A stretch of 64,000 bases of DNA from Rhodococcus sp. IEGM 1379 (lineage in GTDB: Bacteria; Actinomycetota; Actinomycetes; Mycobacteriales; Mycobacteriaceae). The stretch spans positions 1-64,000 of the forward strand of contig NZ_JASHKR010000023.1 of assembly GCF_030056815.1 (NCBI RefSeq). The letters run 5' to 3'. Positions 27,160 to 37,201 of this stretch are shown in pieces. A program made the position numbers and the translations under genes. Position 1 is the first letter of the stretch; each line of letters starts with the position of its first letter. Under the pieces are notes generated by a model. The model ran no database searches and was not told the origin of the DNA. It was given only the letters and a program-made list of their open reading frames with translations.

Positions 27160-30100
27160 GTGTTGACGTTGTATCGCGCAGAGCGCTCCGACACACTGGT
27201 CGCAGCTCTGGCCAATCTCCTTCGCGCGCCGCTGTCCGATCCCTTTGCCCGGGAAATCGTCGCCGTTCCCGCGAGAGGTGTGGAACGTTGGCTCAACCAG
27301 CAGCTTTCGGCACGTTTGGGTACCACGACGGCGTCGTTGCAGGACGGAATTTCCGCGAACATCAGCTTCCCGTCTCCGGCTCGCTTGGTCGACCAGGCGC
27401 TCGCCACCGTCAGTGGCGTCAGCGCGGACAACGATCCCTGGGCACCGACGCGTCTGGTGTGGACTGTTCTTGATGCCATCGACGATTCCATTACCGAACC
27501 GTGGTGCGGGGTCTTGGCAAAGCACCTTCGGGGGCTCGGGGTGGGCCGACGGTTCGCGTCGGCGTCGCACGTCACCGACTTGTTCCGCAGCTACAGCGCG
27601 CAGCGCCCACAGATGCTGATCGACTGGGCGGCGGGACGGTTCACCGACGGCCATGGATCACCGCTTGCCGAGGATTTCGCGTGGCAGGCCAGATTGTGGA
27701 CCATTGTTGCAGACCGAATTGATGCGCCTGGCCCAGCTGAGCGTCTCGTGTCGGTGTGCCAGGCATTGCGCGAGGATGCGTCGTTGGTTGATCTGCCCGA
27801 ACGATTTTCGGTGTTCGGACCTACCCGCCTCGCGGTCGATCAACGTTTGGTTCTCGATGCATTGGCTGTTCACCGCGATGTGCATGTGTGGTTGCCGCAT
27901 CCCAGCCCGGCGTTGTGGGAGCAACTCAGCAAGGAATTGCCGACGGCTGCCCGTCGTTCGGCGGATACTTCTGCCCTGATCTCGCCGAATCCGTTGTTGT
28001 CCAGCCTGGCCCGCGATGTTCGAGAGATGCAGTCGAGTCTTTCAACGATCGAGTTCGCATCGGTGCATCTGCCCGCTGAGCCCAGAACTCAGACCCTGCT
28101 TGCGGCAGTGCAAGCAGACATCATTGCGGACCGCGCGCCAGTGTCCGGTGTGAAAGCTGATGGGACAGTGCAGGTTCATGCCTGTCACGGTCCCGCTCGT
28201 CAAGTCGAGGTTCTGCGGGAATCGCTGCTGCGGTTGTTCGAGGACGACCCCACCCTCGAACCTCGAGACGTTCTTGTCATGTGCCCGGACGTCGAAACAT
28301 TTTCACCCTTGGTGCGCGCGGCATTCGGCCAGGGAATTCACGGACACCCCGGACACCGGCTTCGTGTCCGCCTGGCCGATCGCGGTCTACGCCAAACTAA
28401 TCCGATGCTGGCTGTACTGGCCACCCTGCTCGAGCTTGCCGACGGTCGTGCAACCGCCAGTCAGGTTCTCGACCTGGCAGCGAGTGAACCGGTACGCACA
28501 CGTTTCTCGTTCTCCGACGACGAGTTGGAACGGCTCCGTGAATGGGCCACAGCGGCCGGCGCGCGGTGGGGAATCGACAGTCGGCAACGAGCCAACTTCG
28601 GCCTGGCAGGCTTCAAACAGAACACGTTCAACACAGCTGTCGACCGAATCTTGTTGGGTGCAAGTGCAGACGAGTCGGAGAATGCGTGGCTGGATCTGGC
28701 GTTGCCACTCGACGACGTCGAGAGCACCGACATCGACCTCAGTGGACGATTTGCCGAGTACATCGACCGCCTGGCGGTATCGCTGCGTGATGTGGCCGGG
28801 CCTCATTCGCCGTCGGAGTGGCTTCGCGTACTCGTCCGAGCTCTCGATCTGCTCACCGATGCTGCGCCGGCCGACGCGTGGCAGAGCGCGTCGGCGCACA
28901 GTGAACTCGCAAGTGCGCTCCAGTTCGGATCCGGCACCACGCTTGCACTGTCCGACATCCGCGCACTTCTCTCGAAAAGCTTGGCGGGCAGGCCGACTCG
29001 CGCCAACTTTCGCACTGGTGAGTTGACTGTGTGCAGTATGGTGCCGATGCGCTCGGTACCGCACCGCGTCGTTGTTCTACTCGGTCTCGACGACGAGGTA
29101 TTCCCTCGATCCGGGGGTGTCGACGGCGATGACATCCTGGCCCGCGATCCTATTGTCGGGGAACGGGATCTGCGAAGCGAAGACAGGCAACTTCTCCTCG
29201 ACGCAGTCATGTCGGCCGGGGAGCATCTGCTTCTCCTGTACACCGGAGCAGATCCGGTCACCGGAGCAATCCGTCCACCGGCAATTCCTCTGAGTGGCTT
29301 GCTCGACGTCCTGAAATCGACGGTCGGGCAGGAAGATATGACGCAGGTACTCACGCGGCATCCGTTGCAGTCCTTCGACAGGCGGAACTTCCAGCTCGGC
29401 AGTCCATTTAGCTTCGATGCTGCCGCGCTGGCAGGCGCACGGGCCATCGGGGGAACGCCGATCGAACCGCAGACGGTCCGCTCGGCGCCATTACCTCCTA
29501 TGCCGAGCGGTGATGTGGATCTGGCAGATCTGGTGTCTTTCCTGATCCATCCCGCGCGGGGGTTCCTCCGTCAACGGCTCGGTGTACGGGTTCCGGAGGC
29601 GGGCGACGACATCGCAGATTCACTCGACGCGGAACTCGACGGGCTGGCAACCTGGGAGTTGGGAGATCGAATGCTCTTCTCCCGCTTGGCCGGGCGCAGT
29701 TCCGCAGACTTCCGGGCAGCCGAATGGCGCCGTGGAACGTTGCCGCCGTACTCACTCGGTAACACGGTGCTGGGCAACGTCGAGTGGGTAGTGGACCAGT
29801 TGGCGGGCCTCACGTTGCCGCATATGAGCGGTGACGCTACCTCGGTCGACGTATCGGTCGAGATCGGTGACCATCGACGACTCAACGGAACGGTGACGGG
29901 TGTCTATGGCAATTCGATTGTCCGGGCGCAGTATTCGTCGCTGGCGGCAAAACACAGGTTGACGGCGTGGGTTAATCTCTTGGCGCTGGCAGCGGCGGGT
30001 ACTGACGGACAGGTCAATGCGGTAACGGTGGGCCGCGGAGGGAACAGGCGCCCGGCCACCCGGTCGATTCTGGCTGCTCCGACCAACGCGCTGGACGTAC

Positions 30101-30429
30101 TGCGTCAGTTGGTCGATCTTCGCGATCGAGGTTTGCATGAGCCGATTCCGCTGTGGACCAATGCCACTGCCGACTACGCGAACCGGCGTTTTGGTGGTCA
30201 GTCGATCGACAACGCGATGAGTAGTGCCGAGGCAACCTGGGGACGCTCGTTCGGCGACGGAGTTGATCCGAGCAATGTTTACGTATTCGGAGAATCGGGT
30301 GCCTTCGCCGATCTTGCGGCAGGTGCACCACTCGAAGACGAATGTGTGTGGGCCGAAGAACCGACCAGGTTCGGAGTTCTGGCCAACCGATTGTGGATGC
30401 CCTTGCTGGCCAATGAAAGTGCGGAGTAG
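27160..30429 (+). CDS. recC: Exonuclease V gamma subunit
   Basis: 1089 aa from GTG 27160, eight bases after AAGGGG; a GTG six codons earlier is also possible. The start (LTLYRAERSDTLVAALANLL) and the segments VPARGVERWLNQQLSARLG, VHACHGPARQVEVLRESLLRLF and MRSVPHRVVVLLGLDDEVFPR are RecC features. RecC holds the RecBCD complex together and splits the duplex; in E. coli it also recognises Chi. It is followed by recB after two bases and recD after an overlap, so recCBD is one operon. In mycobacteria RecBCD serves single-strand annealing rather than the main recombination route; the same may apply here. Confidence 0.95.
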   Translation: MLTLYRAERSDTLVAALANLLRAPLSDPFAREIVAVPARGVERWLNQQLSARLGTTTASLQDGISANISFPSPARLVDQALATVSGVSADNDPWAPTRLVWTVLDAIDDSITEPWCGVLAKHLRGLGVGRRFASASHVTDLFRSYSAQRPQMLIDWAAGRFTDGHGSPLAEDFAWQARLWTIVADRIDAPGPAERLVSVCQALREDASLVDLPERFSVFGPTRLAVDQRLVLDALAVHRDVHVWLPHPSPALWEQLSKELPTAARRSADTSALISPNPLLSSLARDVREMQSSLSTIEFASVHLPAEPRTQTLLAAVQADIIADRAPVSGVKADGTVQVHACHGPARQVEVLRESLLRLFEDDPTLEPRDVLVMCPDVETFSPLVRAAFGQGIHGHPGHRLRVRLADRGLRQTNPMLAVLATLLELADGRATASQVLDLAASEPVRTRFSFSDDELERLREWATAAGARWGIDSRQRANFGLAGFKQNTFNTAVDRILLGASADESENAWLDLALPLDDVESTDIDLSGRFAEYIDRLAVSLRDVAGPHSPSEWLRVLVRALDLLTDAAPADAWQSASAHSELASALQFGSGTTLALSDIRALLSKSLAGRPTRANFRTGELTVCSMVPMRSVPHRVVVLLGLDDEVFPRSGGVDGDDILARDPIVGERDLRSEDRQLLLDAVMSAGEHLLLLYTGADPVTGAIRPPAIPLSGLLDVLKSTVGQEDMTQVLTRHPLQSFDRRNFQLGSPFSFDAAALAGARAIGGTPIEPQTVRSAPLPPMPSGDVDLADLVSFLIHPARGFLRQRLGVRVPEAGDDIADSLDAELDGLATWELGDRMLFSRLAGRSSADFRAAEWRRGTLPPYSLGNTVLGNVEWVVDQLAGLTLPHMSGDATSVDVSVEIGDHRRLNGTVTGVYGNSIVRAQYSSLAAKHRLTAWVNLLALAAAGTDGQVNAVTVGRGGNRRPATRSILAAPTNALDVLRQLVDLRDRGLHEPIPLWTNATADYANRRFGGQSIDNAMSSAEATWGRSFGDGVDPSNVYVFGESGAFADLAAGAPLEDECVWAEEPTRFGVLANRLWMPLLANESAE

Positions 30430-30431
30430 AC

Positions 30432-33400
30432 ATGGACTTCGATCTGTTAGGGCAACTTCCCGCCGGGACGACGGTGTTGGAGGCCAGCGCCGGTACCGGT
30501 AAGACCTACGCGATTGTGGGTTTGGCTACTCGGTGCGTGGCCGAAGGACTGGCCGACATTTCGCAGGTACTACTGGTGACATTCAGCAGGGCTGCCACAC
30601 AAGAACTTCGCGAACGTACGCGTGAGCGTTTTTCCGGTGTTTCGGCAGCACTGGCCGACATCGACAATGCTCGCTCATCCAAGGATGAGCTAATAAGCTA
30701 CCTAGCCTCCGCCGCAGATGACGAGGTAGCAATCCGCCGTCGTCGACTCCTCCGGGCACTTGCCGAGTTCGATTCCGGAACCATGACCACGACGCACAGC
30801 TTTTGCCAGCGGATGCTCGACAGTCTGGGCATCGCGGGCGAACGGGAACCTGACGCGACGTTTGTCGAATCAGTTGACGACCTGATTGCCGAGGTCGTCA
30901 CTGACCTCTATCTCATTCGGTACAGCGCTCTGGATACGTCACCGCCGTTCTCGATAAGCGACGCACTGGCAATCGCGCGCAGTGCGGTGGCGGATGGACA
31001 GGCAGTCCTCGAACCGGATGCTGATGAAGAAACCGTCCCCGGCCAGCGAGTGTTGTTCGCGGCTGCGGCGAGGGGCGAGGTCGAACGACGTAAGCGGGCC
31101 AAAGGGATTCGCGACTTCAACGATCTCTTGACCCTCCTGCACGGTGTGCTCGCCGATCCGGACTACGGGCCTGAGGCGTGCCGTCGGGTGCGCGAGAAGT
31201 TCCGGGTAGTTCTCATCGACGAGTTTCAGGATACCGACCCACTGCAGTGGGAAATCTTGCGACTCGCGTTTCACGGACATACGACGCTTGTCCTGGTGGG
31301 TGACCCTAAGCAGGCCATCTACGCGTTCCGTGGTGCCGAGGTGCTGAGCTACTTGGACGCAGTCCGGCAGGCCGATTCACATCAGGAACTTACTACCAAC
31401 TGGCGCAGTGATCCGGGAGTTCTGACGGCGCTCCAACACCTGTACGGTGGTGCTGCGCTCGGTAACGAAGACATCGTGGCGCATCCGGTTACGCCGTCGC
31501 ACAAGGTTTCCCGGCTCTCCGGTCAGCCTCCCTTGCGATTGCGTTATCTGCCTCGAACGGGTGTGGGCCCGCTCAACCGGTCACAGTTCCCGGCGGTTGG
31601 TAGATTGCGTAGTCGAATCGCCGAGGATCTTGCTGCGGACGTGGTGCGTCTGTTGCAGAGTGGTTCGAGTTTGAGTCTCGGCGGTTCCCCACGCTCGGTA
31701 GTGCCTGGTGACGTGGCAGTCTTGGTGCGTAATCACAAGCAGGCCGAGATGATTCGCGGCATGCTCGAGTGTGTCGGTGTTCCCTCGGTGTTGGCGGGAG
31801 GCTCGAGCGTTTTCGCGACTCCGAGTGCCCAGCACTGGTTGTGGCTGTTGCAGGCCGTCGAGCAGCCGCATCGCAGCGACAGAGTGCGGTTGGCCGCATT
31901 GTCCCCGATTTTGGGGTATACGCCGGAGGCGGTGGATTCCAACGGAAATACCGTCGTTGCTGCCGTATCGGGTCAGTTGCGGGTGTTTGCCGAGCTGTTC
32001 GGGCGTATCGGTTTTGCCGCGGTGTTCGAACGTATTTCTGCTGAAACAGGTTTGGAGAAAAGGATATTGTCAGCGCCGGCGGGTGAGCGGCAGTTCACAG
32101 ACCTGCGGCATATCGCGCAGTTGCTGGGCCGAGTCGCGGTAGAAGAGTCCTTCGGGTTGAGTGCGCTGGTGCGTTGGCTCAGTGATCGAATCAAGGATCC
32201 TGCTTCGGGAAGCGTGACCGATCGCAGCCGACGTTTGGACAGTGATGCGGCGGCGGTGCAGATCGCGACGGTTCACGCCAGTAAGGGACTCGAGTTCCCG
32301 ATTGTGTACGTGCCCTTCGGTTGGGACAGCGTCGGCGGATTCGCTGCGGCCACTCAGATGCTTCACGACGGGGATGGACGCAGACTGCTTGATGTCGGTG
32401 GGGAATACGGTCCGGGATACGGCGCCAGGAAGCTGACGGCTGAAACTGAAAGTGCGGGCGAGGAATTGCGTCTGCTGTACGTGGCACTCACCAGGGCGCA
32501 ATGTCAGCTGGTCCTCTGGTGGGCACCGGCCTTCGGTACGTCACGGTCTGCGTTGCACAGGCTGCTTCTCGGGCGTAGTCCTGGAATTACCGATCCTGCG
32601 CGGGTAGTGAAGGTGCTTGACGACGGCGTCATCGCGGCGCGTCTGGAATCGTGGCCGGCCGAGAAGTCGGGTGTGATTTCCGTTGAATCCGTGGGGCCGC
32701 ACCCGCCATCCGTCGAGCGGTGGTCTGAATCCGGCACCGAGGCTTACACATTGGAGGCTGCACGATTCGATCGTGATCTGGACACGCTGTGGCGTCGGAC
32801 ATCGTATTCGGCATTGACGGCGGGCGCTCACCACGCACCCACTGCTGACAGTGAGGTCGAGAATCCGGGGAAGGATGACGAACCGGAAGAATCCGTCGAG
32901 GCCGGTCCGGTAGTAGCGTCGCCGCTGGAAGCACTGCCGTCGCCGATGAACGGTTTGCCCGCAGGCGCAGCTTTCGGCACGTTGGTTCACGAAATCCTTG
33001 AAGTAGTGGACACGTCGGCGCAGGATTTGCGCAGCGAACTCGGTGATCGGTGTAGCGAGGCAGTATCAGCGCGGGCAGCGGATATCGATCCGGAAGCACT
33101 TGCCGATGCCTTGTTGTTGGTGATGCAGACGCCTTTGGGTTTCGGAACTTTGGCCACGATCACACCATCGAATCGACTGCCGGAGTTGGACTTCGAGCTG
33201 CCGTTGGCCGGTGGTGACGATCCGGTATTAATGAGTGTCACGCTCCACCGGGTAGCGGACCTCCTCCGAAAGCACTTGCCGCACGACGACATCCTTGTGG
33301 GTTACGCAGACCATCTCGACCGTGTCGAGACCATGCCTATGCGGGGATTTCTGACGGGAAGCATCGATGCGGTACTGCGGATCCCGGGTCCTTCGTTCGT

Positions 33401-33746
33401 GATCGTCGACTACAAGACCAACCGGTTGGGCCGAGGTGATCTCACTGCGGCCCATTACACCCGGGACTTGATGGCGGCCGAAATGATCCGCTCGCACTAC
33501 CCACTTCAAGCCCTGTTGTATTCGGTTGCGCTGCACCGGTATTTACGGTGGCGGCTCGCAGATTACGATCCATACCGGCATCTCGGCGGTGCGCAGTACC
33601 AGTTCGTCCGCGGCATGCTCGGTAAAGGCAGCCCACCGGACTGCGGCGTGTTCGAGTGGAAGCCGCCAGCCACGCTGGTAGTCGAGCTTTCGGATCTCCT
33701 TGCAGGCCATATCCCGTCCGTCGATGCCGTGCAGGAGTCCCGATGA
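30432..33746 (+). CDS. recB: Exonuclease V beta subunit (helicase/nuclease)
   Basis: 1104 aa. UvrD-type helicase motif I is at residues 17-27 (EASAGTGKTYA); motif II lies in VVLIDEFQDTDPLQWE and motif III in LVLVGDPKQAIYAFRGAE. Motif V/VI-type sequence ATVHASKGLEFPIVYVPFGWD and LLYVALTRAQ follows. The C-terminal nuclease has GSIDAVLRIPG and DYKTN (Asp about 993, Lys about 995). It is a 3'-5' helicase and the single nuclease of the complex. The stop overlaps recD by four bases. Confidence 0.97.
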   Translation: MDFDLLGQLPAGTTVLEASAGTGKTYAIVGLATRCVAEGLADISQVLLVTFSRAATQELRERTRERFSGVSAALADIDNARSSKDELISYLASAADDEVAIRRRRLLRALAEFDSGTMTTTHSFCQRMLDSLGIAGEREPDATFVESVDDLIAEVVTDLYLIRYSALDTSPPFSISDALAIARSAVADGQAVLEPDADEETVPGQRVLFAAAARGEVERRKRAKGIRDFNDLLTLLHGVLADPDYGPEACRRVREKFRVVLIDEFQDTDPLQWEILRLAFHGHTTLVLVGDPKQAIYAFRGAEVLSYLDAVRQADSHQELTTNWRSDPGVLTALQHLYGGAALGNEDIVAHPVTPSHKVSRLSGQPPLRLRYLPRTGVGPLNRSQFPAVGRLRSRIAEDLAADVVRLLQSGSSLSLGGSPRSVVPGDVAVLVRNHKQAEMIRGMLECVGVPSVLAGGSSVFATPSAQHWLWLLQAVEQPHRSDRVRLAALSPILGYTPEAVDSNGNTVVAAVSGQLRVFAELFGRIGFAAVFERISAETGLEKRILSAPAGERQFTDLRHIAQLLGRVAVEESFGLSALVRWLSDRIKDPASGSVTDRSRRLDSDAAAVQIATVHASKGLEFPIVYVPFGWDSVGGFAAATQMLHDGDGRRLLDVGGEYGPGYGARKLTAETESAGEELRLLYVALTRAQCQLVLWWAPAFGTSRSALHRLLLGRSPGITDPARVVKVLDDGVIAARLESWPAEKSGVISVESVGPHPPSVERWSESGTEAYTLEAARFDRDLDTLWRRTSYSALTAGAHHAPTADSEVENPGKDDEPEESVEAGPVVASPLEALPSPMNGLPAGAAFGTLVHEILEVVDTSAQDLRSELGDRCSEAVSARAADIDPEALADALLLVMQTPLGFGTLATITPSNRLPELDFELPLAGGDDPVLMSVTLHRVADLLRKHLPHDDILVGYADHLDRVETMPMRGFLTGSIDAVLRIPGPSFVIVDYKTNRLGRGDLTAAHYTRDLMAAEMIRSHYPLQALLYSVALHRYLRWRLADYDPYRHLGGAQYQFVRGMLGKGSPPDCGVFEWKPPATLVVELSDLLAGHIPSVDAVQESR

Positions 33747-35608
33747 CCGACGCGCAACTGGCTCAGCGAGCGCGGGGGATAGTGCGCACGTTCAACGAGG
33801 CTGGAGTTCTTGTGGCCGCTGATGTCCATGTGGCAGCCAGGCTGTGCGCTTTGGGCGGCGAACCCTCGCACGACGTCATGCTGGTTGCCGCCCTCGCTGT
33901 ACGCGCGGTGCGCTCGGGATCGGTATGCCTGGATCTGCGACGCATGCATCTGGTCATCGTGGACGGCGCTACCGAAGCCGACCTCGCGGCGTTGCCGTGG
34001 CCGGAACCCGACGCGATTGTCAGTGCGTTGCGGCTCAGTCCATTGGTGATCGGTGGAACAGCCGGCCCGCTGCGGCCACTGCGTCTAGTGGATACCGACG
34101 ACGGCGAATTGTTGTACCTCGATCGGTACTTCTTGCAGGAGCAGACTATTCGCCGGGTGCTCGACGAACGAGCCGTTACACATCCGGCAATAGATTTGGA
34201 TGCGGTTCGTGCCGGGTTGGATAGATTCTTCGTTGACAATGCGGTGCCCACACCCAGTCCGGACCGCCAGCGTGTGGCGGCGGCGCTCGCGCTCACACAC
34301 TGGACCACCGTCGTTGCCGGCGGTCCGGGAACCGGCAAGACTCACACGGTTGCACGCATTCTTGCGCTCCTCGTAGCCGAGCATGATTCCACGGTAAGGA
34401 TCGGACTCGCCGCGCCCACCGGCAAAGCCGCTGCACGACTGCAGGAATCGGTACGTGAGCAAGCCGAGCTGTTGGGACTTCCCTCTGAACTGACCGCGAT
34501 GACCCTGCATCGGTTGTTGGGTTGGCAGCGCGGTAGTGCCAGTAGATTCAAGTACAACGCGTCCAATCGACTGCCGTATGACGTGGTTGTGGTGGACGAG
34601 ACCTCGATGGTGTCATTGACGTTGATGGCACGCTTGCTCGAGGCTGTGCGTCCTGATGCGAGGTTGCTTCTGGTCGGTGACCCGGATCAGCTGACCTCCG
34701 TCGACGCCGGCGCTGTTCTCGCCGACCTTGTTGCAAGGCCGTCACAGGCACCGGGCAACCCGGTGCTCGACGATGTGGTCGCTGAAGACCTTGCTGATCG
34801 CGATGCGGAAGAATCGCTCTCCGATCTTGATCGAGACCGCCTTCGCGCCGGCATAGTGCAGCTTTCCCGTGGCAGAAGATTCGACGGAACTATCGCGCGG
34901 TTGGCGCACGCGGTCCGAGAGGGCAAGGCTGCCGAGGTCATCGCAATCCTTCGCAGCGGCGATCCTGCCGTGTCGTTCCACTCGCCCGACGATCTGGACT
35001 CCTTGCGTGCGGATCTAGTCGGCAGTTCCGAGGCCGTGACCAGGTTCGCGGAACGGGGCGACGCATCAGGCGCCGTGAAAAGCATGGAAACGCACCGACT
35101 GCTGTGCGCTCACCGTGACGGCCCGTACGGAGTCAGTCGCTGGGCGCAGCACGCCATGGACTGGGCTGGCAGCGCATCCGGGCAGTTCTTGAACCCTGCG
35201 CAGTGGTATCCCGGTCAGCCGTTGTTGGTGACCGCCAATGACTACGAGGTGGGCATCTACAACGGCGATACCGGGGTGATCGTCGATAGCGGCGACGGCG
35301 TACTCATGGCTGCGTTCCAACGCGGGAACGAGACTTTCGAGTTGCATCCGAGCTCGTTGTCGGCTGTGCAGACGGTGTACGCGATGACCATTCACCGAAG
35401 CCAGGGCAGCCAGTACGACACGGTCTCGGTGATGTTGCCGGCGGAGGCGTCGTCGCTACTGACCCGAGAGTTGTTGTACACCGCTATCACTCGCGCACGA
35501 ACCCATGTTCGGGTGATCGGAACAGAGGAGTCCGTGCGGGCGGGCGTCGAGCGTCAGGTACTCCGGGCCAGCGGATTGCGTCGCGAAATTCGGCCCTACT
35601 CGGGTTAA
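33743..35608 (+). CDS. recD: Exonuclease V alpha subunit (5'-3' helicase)
   Basis: 621 aa starting in an ATGA overlap with recB. An N-terminal interaction domain precedes the SF1B helicase. The Walker A motif is VVAGGPGTGKTHTV (about residue 190), motif II is VVVDETSMVS, motif III is LLLVGDPDQLTSVDAG, and the C-terminal MTIHRSQGSQYDTVSV and LLYTAITRAR match motifs V and VI. It drives 5'-3' translocation in RecBCD. Confidence 0.97.
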   Translation: MTDAQLAQRARGIVRTFNEAGVLVAADVHVAARLCALGGEPSHDVMLVAALAVRAVRSGSVCLDLRRMHLVIVDGATEADLAALPWPEPDAIVSALRLSPLVIGGTAGPLRPLRLVDTDDGELLYLDRYFLQEQTIRRVLDERAVTHPAIDLDAVRAGLDRFFVDNAVPTPSPDRQRVAAALALTHWTTVVAGGPGTGKTHTVARILALLVAEHDSTVRIGLAAPTGKAAARLQESVREQAELLGLPSELTAMTLHRLLGWQRGSASRFKYNASNRLPYDVVVVDETSMVSLTLMARLLEAVRPDARLLLVGDPDQLTSVDAGAVLADLVARPSQAPGNPVLDDVVAEDLADRDAEESLSDLDRDRLRAGIVQLSRGRRFDGTIARLAHAVREGKAAEVIAILRSGDPAVSFHSPDDLDSLRADLVGSSEAVTRFAERGDASGAVKSMETHRLLCAHRDGPYGVSRWAQHAMDWAGSASGQFLNPAQWYPGQPLLVTANDYEVGIYNGDTGVIVDSGDGVLMAAFQRGNETFELHPSSLSAVQTVYAMTIHRSQGSQYDTVSVMLPAEASSLLTRELLYTAITRARTHVRVIGTEESVRAGVERQVLRASGLRREIRPYSG

Positions 35609-35684
35609 GCGCCCGGATGCCGGGTACTTATTGAAGGCATTGCCTCCGCTGTCGACGCTTGATCGAGCGATACCGAGACCCCAC

Positions 35685-37022
35685 ATGGACTCCGCAGATG
35701 CCGAACCGCTCAGTAATTCGGAGCGTGCTGAACTGGAGAAATTACGCGCCCAACTGGCGGCGGCTAGCGGAGAGAAGCATGACGGCGGGAAGCGTGGCGG
35801 CCACTCCCGACTTCGGTGGACCGGCGTCGGGATCCTCCTCGTCTTGATTCTGGTGCTGTCCTTCTGTGGTGTTCTTGCTCGGTACGTGCGCAGCGAAGTG
35901 CTCGATACCGACCGCTATGTGCAGACCGTCTCGCCGCTGGGGTCCAATCCGGTCCTACAGGGCGAAATCACCGACAGAATCACCGATGAGATCGATTCCC
36001 AATTGGATATCGAAAAGGTGACCGCAGACGCGTTGACGACTCTGACCGAGAATGCGGAGCGTGTACCCCCGGTAGTGGTGGGGCTCGCGCCCGTGATTGC
36101 GGATCAAGCGAAATCGTTCATCCATCAGGCGGTGGGATCGCTGGTGGCCTCGGATCAGTTCGAAACGCTGTGGATTGAGGCGAACCGACAGGCCCACCAA
36201 TCTCTGACGGCCGTACTGACCGGCGATACAAGAGCTGGAATTCAGATCAATGATCAGGGCGCGGTCAGCATCTCCCTTGCACCGATCATCGAAAGGGCCA
36301 GCACTGTACTCACCGATCGTGGGTTTGCATTTGCCGACAAGATTCCGGACGTGAACAAGACGTTCGTGATTTTCGAGTCACCGAACCTGGTCAAGGCGCA
36401 GCGGGTGGTGTCGGCTCTGGACAAAGCGTCCGCCGTGTTGCCGTGGTTGATTCTGATCGCGGCCGCGGGGGCAATGTGGTGCGCACCTACCGGGTCGCGT
36501 CGACGCGCCCTGGCCTTGGTCGGCCTCAGCATTGCAGTGGCGATGGCGCTCCTGGCGATAGCGCTGAGTATCGGGCGAGCAGTGTATCTGGACGATATTC
36601 CGTCGGATGTCCTCTCGCCTCAAGCGGCGGCGGTACTCATCGACACGCTTCTCTTGCCGCTCAAGACCAGCCTGCGCGCTGTATTCGTTCTCGCCGTTGT
36701 CGTCGCGGTGGTCGGCTACCTCACTGGCCACTCGGCATCGGCCAGCGCCGTGCGCCGCGGGTTCAGCAAGGCTGTCGACTCCGTCAGGTCGGATTCGGAT
36801 CGTGAGCCCAACGCGTTCGAAGAGATATGTGCTAAATATATTGTGGCGCTTCGAGTTTTGTTTGTTGCCATTGCTGTAGCCGTATTGGTTTTCTGGCGAT
36901 ATCCGTCCGGGGTCGTGGTGGCGGTGACAGTGCTCATTACCGTGCTGGCCTTACTTGCCCTCGAGCTGATTGCGCGGCAGGCCCGTGCCCGCGGAAACTT
37001 GGTCGGTACTCAAAAGATGTGA
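35685..37022 (+). CDS. Uncharacterised integral membrane protein
   Basis: 445 aa if ATG 35685 is used; an upstream in-frame start at 35631 would add 18 residues. A short acidic N-terminus with a possible coiled coil (SNSERAELEKLRAQLAAASG) is followed by one membrane helix (GVGILLVLILVLSFCGVLA). An extracytoplasmic domain of about 170 residues comes next, then four C-terminal helices (LPWLILIAAAGAMW, ALVGLSIAVAMALLAIAL, AVFVLAVVVAVVGYL, ALRVLFVAIAVAVLVF with VVVAVTVLITVLALLALEL). Such proteins are common in Rhodococcus and mycobacteria as unknowns. It lies after recD but has its own spacing of 76 bases. Confidence 0.75.
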   Translation: MDSADAEPLSNSERAELEKLRAQLAAASGEKHDGGKRGGHSRLRWTGVGILLVLILVLSFCGVLARYVRSEVLDTDRYVQTVSPLGSNPVLQGEITDRITDEIDSQLDIEKVTADALTTLTENAERVPPVVVGLAPVIADQAKSFIHQAVGSLVASDQFETLWIEANRQAHQSLTAVLTGDTRAGIQINDQGAVSISLAPIIERASTVLTDRGFAFADKIPDVNKTFVIFESPNLVKAQRVVSALDKASAVLPWLILIAAAGAMWCAPTGSRRRALALVGLSIAVAMALLAIALSIGRAVYLDDIPSDVLSPQAAAVLIDTLLLPLKTSLRAVFVLAVVVAVVGYLTGHSASASAVRRGFSKAVDSVRSDSDREPNAFEEICAKYIVALRVLFVAIAVAVLVFWRYPSGVVVAVTVLITVLALLALELIARQARARGNLVGTQKM

Positions 37023-37049
37023 CCTTTCGAGGCTTTCGTGTACCCTTGG

Positions 37050-37200
37050 GTCAGCTTCACGAGATGCGGTGCCAAGCTCCGACTGGCCGCACACCAACCC
37101 CACTGGCGTTCCGGGGTGGTTCGGATGACGAAGCGGTCCGCACCGACCGGTACGGGCAAGAGCGCCCCCGTCCGTGGCGGGCCAAGCCGCAGGAGTTCGT
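37050..37200 (+). ncRNA. Structured 5' leader, riboswitch candidate (SAM-IV-like layout)
   Basis: The 179 bases before GTG 37202 hold several nested perfect stems. gcttc 37054-37058 pairs with gaagc 37130-37134 as a closing helix. Inside it tgcgg 65-69/ccgca 87-91 is stacked on cca 72-74/tgg 84-86 (last digits of 370xx), and acccc 37097-37101 pairs with ggggt 37113-37117. Further stems are cggtc 37134-37138/gaccg 37145-37149 and acggg/cccgt across 37152-37171. A GAG just after the first arm, a GGCCGCACACCAACC-type stretch and GGATGAC before the closing arm resemble the core of SAM-IV and SAM-I/IV-variant aptamers. Assignment to that family is tentative. Confidence 0.4.
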
Positions 37201-37201
37201 A